From positions 186,001 to 250,000 of the forward strand of contig NZ_QEYD01000002.1 of the NCBI RefSeq assembly GCF_003122215.1: a stretch of 64,000 nucleotides of DNA. The letters are read 5' to 3'. Within the stretch, counting starts at the first letter, position 1. Every line of letters starts with the position of its first letter. Both the position numbers and the translations under genes were made by a program. Of the stretch, positions 60,196 to 64,000 are shown in pieces. The notes beneath the pieces were generated by a model. The model did no database searches, had not been told where the DNA came from, and saw only the letters and a program-made list of their open reading frames with translations. This DNA comes from Pararhodobacter marinus (GTDB lineage Bacteria > Pseudomonadota > Alphaproteobacteria > Rhodobacterales > Rhodobacteraceae).

Positions 60196-61821
60196 ATGGA
60201 CGGCGATTTCGACTACCTGATCGTGGGATCGGGCTCGTCCGGCTCGGTTCTGGCCGCGCGGCTGGCCGAAGCGGGCAAGCGGGTGCTGGTGCTCGAAGCG
60301 GGCGGCAGCGACCGGCGCTTCTTCGTGCAGATGCCGCTGGGCTACGGCAAGCTTTTCTATGACCCAAGGGTCAACTGGGCCTACCGGACCGAAGCCGATC
60401 CGGGGCTTGCGGGCAACAGCGATTACTGGCCGCGCGGCAAGGTGCTGGGCGGCTCGTCCTCGATCAACGCGATGGTCTGGATCCGGGGCGATGCCAGCGA
60501 TTACGAGGACTGGCAGGCGGCGACGGGCTCGGATCATTGGGGCTGGGAAACCGTGCGTGCCGCCTACCGCGCGATCGAGGACAATGCCGACGGTGCCGAC
60601 GCATGGCGCGGGCAGGGCGGGCCGCTGCATATCCGCTCGGGCCGCGTTCCGGCGCATCCGCTGGTCGGGCCGTTTCTGGATGCCTGCGCCGCGGCGGGAT
60701 TGCCGCGCAACGCGGATTTCAACGGCGAGCGGCAAGAGGGCGCGGGTCTCTACCAGCTGACGATCAAGGGCGGGCGGCGCAATTCGGCTGCGCGCGCCTT
60801 CCTGCGCCCGGCGCTGAAAACCGGGCGGGTGGCGATCACGCTGAAGGCCCATGTCACGCGCATCCTGTTCGAGGGCAACCGCGCCATCGGGGTCGAATAT
60901 GCGCGAGGCGGCCAGCGCCATCAGGCCCGCGCGGGCGAGGTGATCCTGTCAGGCGGCGCGATCAACACGCCCCAATTGCTGATGCTGTCGGGCATCGGGC
61001 CGGGCGCCGCTTTGGCTGCGCAGGGGATCGAGGTGCGGCTGGATCAGCCCAATGTCGGGCGACACCTGAACGACCATCAGGGCATCAACTACACCTACCG
61101 CATGACGGTGCCGACGATGAACGACATCCTGCGCCCGTGGTGGGGCAAGGCTTTGGTGGGGATGCAATACCTGCTGACCGGCAAGGGGCCGCTCTCGGTG
61201 TCGATCAATCATGCGGGCGGTTTCTTCCGCACCGATCCGGCGCTGAACCGGCCGAACATGCAACTGTATTTCCAGGCGTTCTCGACCCTCATGCCGCGCG
61301 AGGGCGAACGCCCGATCCTGTCGCCCGATCCCTTTCCGGGCCTGTCGATCGGCCTGTCGAACTGCCGTCCGACCAGCCGGGGCGAGATCGCGCTGGCCTC
61401 GGCCAATCCCTTCGCCGCGCCCCGCATCACCGCCAACGCCTTCTCGACCGAGAGCGACATGGCCGAGATGCTGGCGGCGGTGAAGTTCATCCGCCAGATC
61501 GCGGCGCAAAAGCCCATCGCCGACCTTATCGCCGAAGAACTGCGCCCTGGTCCCGGGACCGAAGGCGACGAGGCGCTGATCGCCGATTTCCGCGCCCGCT
61601 CGGGCACCGTCTTTCACCCCTCCTGCACCGCGCGGATGGGGGCGGACCCGGCGACCAGCGTGGTCGACAGCGATCTGCGGGTGCGCGGGGTTCAGGGGCT
61701 CAGGGTCTGCGATGCCTCGGCGTTTCCCACGCTCATCGGCGGCAATACCAACGCGCCCGCGATCTTGATGGGCTGGCTGGGGGCCGAGCGCATCCTCGCC
61801 ACGGCGCCGGGGCGGGGCTGA
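60196..61821 (+). CDS. GMC-family oxidoreductase (choline dehydrogenase-like)
   Basis: 541 residues from MDGDFDYLIVGSGSSG. FAD-binding GSGSSGSVLAARLAEAGKRV, GMC signatures WPRGKVLGGSSSINAMVWIRGDASDYEDW and GEVILSGGAINTPQLLMLSGIGP, and the C-terminal catalytic-site region VFHPSCTARMG plus GGNTNAPAILMG. Oxidises an alcohol; the substrate is open. A GTG at 60172 is an alternative start. The second catalytic position is Asn (GGNTNAP), as in several family members. Confidence 0.93.
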   Translation: MDGDFDYLIVGSGSSGSVLAARLAEAGKRVLVLEAGGSDRRFFVQMPLGYGKLFYDPRVNWAYRTEADPGLAGNSDYWPRGKVLGGSSSINAMVWIRGDASDYEDWQAATGSDHWGWETVRAAYRAIEDNADGADAWRGQGGPLHIRSGRVPAHPLVGPFLDACAAAGLPRNADFNGERQEGAGLYQLTIKGGRRNSAARAFLRPALKTGRVAITLKAHVTRILFEGNRAIGVEYARGGQRHQARAGEVILSGGAINTPQLLMLSGIGPGAALAAQGIEVRLDQPNVGRHLNDHQGINYTYRMTVPTMNDILRPWWGKALVGMQYLLTGKGPLSVSINHAGGFFRTDPALNRPNMQLYFQAFSTLMPREGERPILSPDPFPGLSIGLSNCRPTSRGEIALASANPFAAPRITANAFSTESDMAEMLAAVKFIRQIAAQKPIADLIAEELRPGPGTEGDEALIADFRARSGTVFHPSCTARMGADPATSVVDSDLRVRGVQGLRVCDASAFPTLIGGNTNAPAILMGWLGAERILATAPGRG

Positions 61822-61924
61822 GATCCCGGGCCGCCAAGCGGGGCGGCGCGGCGGTTTGATCTCAGTCATGGCGCGAGCCGCGTCCGGCGCGCAGTCTGGG
61901 GAAAACAGGCGGCGGATGGGAACC

Positions 61925-62368
61925 ATGACCATACTCGTGAAGGACGGGGGCTTCATGCCCGAGGACTGGCAGGCGGGCTACGTCCCGCTGGCGGCCCTGT
62001 CGAATGCGCCCGGGCAGGCCGGTGTCGACCTGTCCACGCCGCAGCTCGGCCGCGAAGAATGGGCGCGGCTGTGCCGGCTCTTGCCGCAGATCGGGCTGGT
62101 GCGCGTGAAGATGCGCCATTTCGGCGATGTCGCGGCGCTGGATCTGGCACAGGCGATCCGGCGCACCGGGTATCGCGGACGGCTGCGCGCGCATGGCGCG
62201 GTGCTGGCGCGGATCTATACCATGGCGCGCCGCGCGGGCTTCGACGAGATCGAGCTCGACCCCGAACAGGCGCGGCTTCAACCGGCCGAACACTGGCGCA
62301 ACGTGCCCGACTGGTCGCCCGCAAGGCGCGGAGGCGGGGCGCCCCGCCGGGATGCGCCGATCCGCTGA
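61925..62368 (+). CDS. DUF934 family protein
   Basis: 147 residues. The pattern LPQIGLVRVKMRHFGDVAALDLAQAIRRTGYRGRLRAHGAVLARIYTMARRAGFDEIELD is the DUF934 core, a family usually encoded beside sulfite reductase (cysI) and cysH. Here neither is adjacent; a ferredoxin-NADP reductase follows. ATG 61925 is used; 61916 is also in frame. Function unproven, linked to assimilatory sulfite reduction by context in other genomes. Confidence 0.8.
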   Translation: MTILVKDGGFMPEDWQAGYVPLAALSNAPGQAGVDLSTPQLGREEWARLCRLLPQIGLVRVKMRHFGDVAALDLAQAIRRTGYRGRLRAHGAVLARIYTMARRAGFDEIELDPEQARLQPAEHWRNVPDWSPARRGGGAPRRDAPIR

Positions 62369-62494
62369 GATCGCGTCCCGCTCCGGTGCCGCGACGCAGC
62401 ACCGCAGGCCCAGAGCGGGGGTTCTCTTTGCCCCGGAATCCCCGTATCACGACGCGCACTTCCTGACCGAACGCCCAGATCGAAAGGCCGTATC

Positions 62495-63316
62495 ATGACC
62501 GATGCCGCGACGCCCGGCTCCGCTCCGAAGGTCAAGACCCTGCCCGACGCGCAAACCGTCACGCAGGTCACCCACTGGACCGACACGCTGTTCTCGTTCC
62601 GCTGCACGCGCCCGCAGAGCCTGCGCTTCCGTTCGGGCGAATTCGTCATGATCGGCCTGATGGGCGACAACGGAAAGCCGCTGCTGCGCGCCTATTCCAT
62701 CGCCTCGCCCAGCTGGGACGACGAGCTGGAATTCTACTCGATCAAGGTGCCCGACGGGCCGCTGACCTCGAAACTGCAGCATATCGAGGTGGGGCAGGAA
62801 ATCATCCTGCGGCCCAAACCCGTCGGCACGCTGGTCCATGACGCGCTTCTGCCCGGCAAGCGCGTCTGGTTCCTGGCCACCGGCACCGGCATCGCGCCCT
62901 TCGCCTCGCTCATGCGCGACCCCGAGACCTACGAGAAGTTCGAACAGGTCATCATGATGCATACCTGTCGCACCGTGGCCGAGCTGGAATACGGCCGCAA
63001 ACTGGTCGAGGATCTGCGCGATGATCCCCTGATCGGCGAGATGGTCGAGGGCAAGCTGCGCTATTACCCGACCACCACGCGCGAAGACTTCCATCATACG
63101 GGCCGGATCACCGACAACCTTTCCTCGGGCAAGGTGTTCGCGGATCTCGACCTGCCGCGCATGAACGCGGACGAGGACCGCGCGATGGTTTGCGGCTCGC
63201 TGGCTTTCAATCTCGATGTGAAAGAGGTGCTGGAAGGCTTTGGCCTGCGCGAGGGCGCCAACAGCGAACCCAGGGAATACGTGGTGGAGAAAGCTTTCGT
63301 CGGCGACGGGGTCTGA
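62495..63316 (+). CDS. fpr: Ferredoxin--NADP+ reductase
   Basis: 273 residues. FAD-binding RAYSIASPSWDDELEFYSIKVPDGPLTS, NADP-binding FLATGTGIAPFASLMRD and MVCGSLAFNLDVKEVLEGFGL, and a C-terminal extension EYVVEKAFVGDGV typical of bacterial subclass I enzymes. It exchanges electrons between NADPH and ferredoxin or flavodoxin, for oxidative stress or sulfite reduction. Confidence 0.95.
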   Translation: MTDAATPGSAPKVKTLPDAQTVTQVTHWTDTLFSFRCTRPQSLRFRSGEFVMIGLMGDNGKPLLRAYSIASPSWDDELEFYSIKVPDGPLTSKLQHIEVGQEIILRPKPVGTLVHDALLPGKRVWFLATGTGIAPFASLMRDPETYEKFEQVIMMHTCRTVAELEYGRKLVEDLRDDPLIGEMVEGKLRYYPTTTREDFHHTGRITDNLSSGKVFADLDLPRMNADEDRAMVCGSLAFNLDVKEVLEGFGLREGANSEPREYVVEKAFVGDGV

Positions 63317-63335
63317 ACCGGCTCTCTCACCTGTG

Positions 63336-63364
63336 ACGCCCGCGCGCCCCAAGGCCGCGGGCGT
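63336..63364. terminator. Hairpin terminator between convergent fpr and GNAT genes
   Basis: ACGCCCGCG (63336-63344) pairs with CGCGGGCGT (63356-63364). Short T-tract on the plus strand only. Confidence 0.55.
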
Positions 63365-63371
63365 TTCGCGT

Positions 63372-63818
63372 TCAGCGCAGGGGTTTTTCGAAGTAGACGC
63401 GGTCGAAGCCGTCCTCGACCCGCCGGTCGATTTCGACATAGCCCAGTCTAGGATAAAGCGTCAGATTCGCCGCCATCTTCGCATTGGTGTAAAGCCGTAC
63501 CGCGCGCAGCCCTTCCGCCCGCGCCATGTCCTCGCAATAGCCGATCAGCGCCCGGCCGATGCCCTGTCCCGCCGCCTCGGGCAGGACGGCCACGTTTTCC
63601 AGCGACATGGCGTGGCCTTGGGGGCGGAACACGATGAAGCCCTGAAAGGCGCCCGCCTTGCTGAGCGCGACATGCACAAGCCCCGCTGCGATCTGCGCCG
63701 CGTAATCGGCAAGCATCGGCGCGGGCTTGCGCCCGATCAGCGGAACATAGGGCGCATAGGCCCGCTCGGCGGCATCTCTAATCGCGGCTTCGTCCTGCGC
63801 CACGGCCAGACGGATCAT
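63372..63818 (-). CDS. GNAT-family N-acetyltransferase
   Basis: 148 residues starting MIRLAVAQDEAAIRDAAERAY. The acetyl-CoA-binding motif A is LENVAVLPEAAGQGIGRALIGYCEDMA (Q-x-x-G-x-G/A), then LYTNAKMAANLTLYPRLGYVEIDRR. Substrate unknown. AAGGAAG precedes the ATG. Confidence 0.9.
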   Translation of the reverse strand: MIRLAVAQDEAAIRDAAERAYAPYVPLIGRKPAPMLADYAAQIAAGLVHVALSKAGAFQGFIVFRPQGHAMSLENVAVLPEAAGQGIGRALIGYCEDMARAEGLRAVRLYTNAKMAANLTLYPRLGYVEIDRRVEDGFDRVYFEKPLR

Positions 63819-63876
63819 CGGGGCTTCCTTCGTGTTCGCGGAGGTGTGCGATACCGGCAATCGCAGCAAAGGAAAA

Positions 63877-63902
63877 CGGGCGGCAGGTCGCCCCGCCGCC
63901 CG
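63877..63902 (-). terminator. Candidate terminator of the right-edge gene
   Basis: CGGGCGGC (63877-63884) pairs with GCCGCCCG (63895-63902); on the minus strand it is followed by TTTTCC. Confidence 0.55.
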
Positions 63903-63926
63903 TTTCGGATTCTGCCGATTGAAGGC

Positions 63927-64000
63927 TCAGAGGTCGAGCATCTCGCGGACCTGTTCCAGAGCGGCGGGCAGGGCGTCGGGGTCATCCTGTGCGGCTTCCA
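63927..64000 (-). CDS. 3' end of an unidentified gene (truncated by window edge)
   Basis: The minus strand reads EAAQDDPDALPAALEQVREMLDL and a TGA stop at 63929-63927, an acidic helical C-terminus with normal codon use. Too short for identification. The hairpin at 63877-63902 would terminate it. Confidence 0.6.
   Translation of the reverse strand, partial: EAAQDDPDALPAALEQVREMLDL

Noticed and set aside
1-64000. Mobile elements, phage genes, CRISPR arrays, rRNA or tRNA genes
   Set aside because: Scanned by eye on both strands; no transposase, integrase, phage structural gene, regularly spaced repeats or RNA gene pattern was found. Small RNAs cannot be excluded without data.

Overview
The window is a gene-dense, GC-rich stretch of an alphaproteobacterial chromosome, most likely Rhodobacterales/Rhodobacteraceae. 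The evidence is gene content and context. There is a CckA-type hybrid kinase preceded by a CtrA box. An NDUFA12 complex I accessory gene is followed by mlaD and a DUF2155 gene. It also carries aerobic cobaltochelatase genes cobS and cobT, a soxBDAG sarcosine oxidase operon, and a short dispersed repeat with a CCCCGAGGATATTTG core. I see no rRNA, tRNA, CRISPR array, transposase, integrase or phage gene, so the region reads as core chromosome with some rearrangement.

Layout. 1-5.3 kb: truncated double-ATPase peptide ABC transporter gene, aminotransferase, unknown membrane protein, RsmB-like rRNA methyltransferase. 5.3-10.9 kb: cckA, then a tightly packed late-cobalamin operon (cobT-cobS-cobC-cobU). 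10.9-17 kb: esterase, lipoprotein, a capsule-export ATPase plus KpsE-like protein without its permease, an SseB-domain protein and a permuted papain-fold protein. 17-21.2 kb: rplM-rpsI, then two related GT-C-type membrane proteins in tail-to-tail overlap. 21.3-26.1 kb: PaiB-like protein, purF, an FAD oxidoreductase, and a divergent CDF metal transporter/MerR regulator pair with a clear operator. 26.2-34.6 kb: soxB, a secreted protein with duplicated halves, soxD, soxA, soxG, then divergent glpR and glpD. 34.7-39 kb: paired cyclophilins, NDUFA12, mlaD, DUF2155, Xaa-Pro aminopeptidase. 39-43 kb: cobaltochelatase cobT and cobS separated by an opposing FMN reductase gene. 43-53.3 kb: AEC carrier, YtoQ, DUF808, membrane protein, M3 peptidase, WYL regulator with divergent GST, J-domain protein, DUF4177-like, YbjN-like and lytic transglycosylase-like proteins. 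53.5-57.5 kb: gatB, argF, argD. 57.5-64 kb: a 570-bp gene-free stretch, lipoprotein, EamA permease, Lrp-type regulator, GMC oxidoreductase, DUF934 protein, ferredoxin-NADP reductase, GNAT acetyltransferase and the 3' end of one more gene.

How the genes work together. The cobalamin genes cover nucleotide-loop assembly (8.1-10.9 kb) and cobalt insertion (39-43 kb). The sarcosine oxidase and GlpD loci point to use of methylated amines and glycerol-3-phosphate. argD and argF supply ornithine and citrulline. No wholly new multi-gene system is evident. The most unusual items are the overlapping homologous GT-C pair, the duplicated-domain secreted protein inside the sox operon, a perfect 74-bp inverted repeat pair spanning about 8.8 kb, the CtrA box in front of cckA, and the permease-less capsule-export pair.
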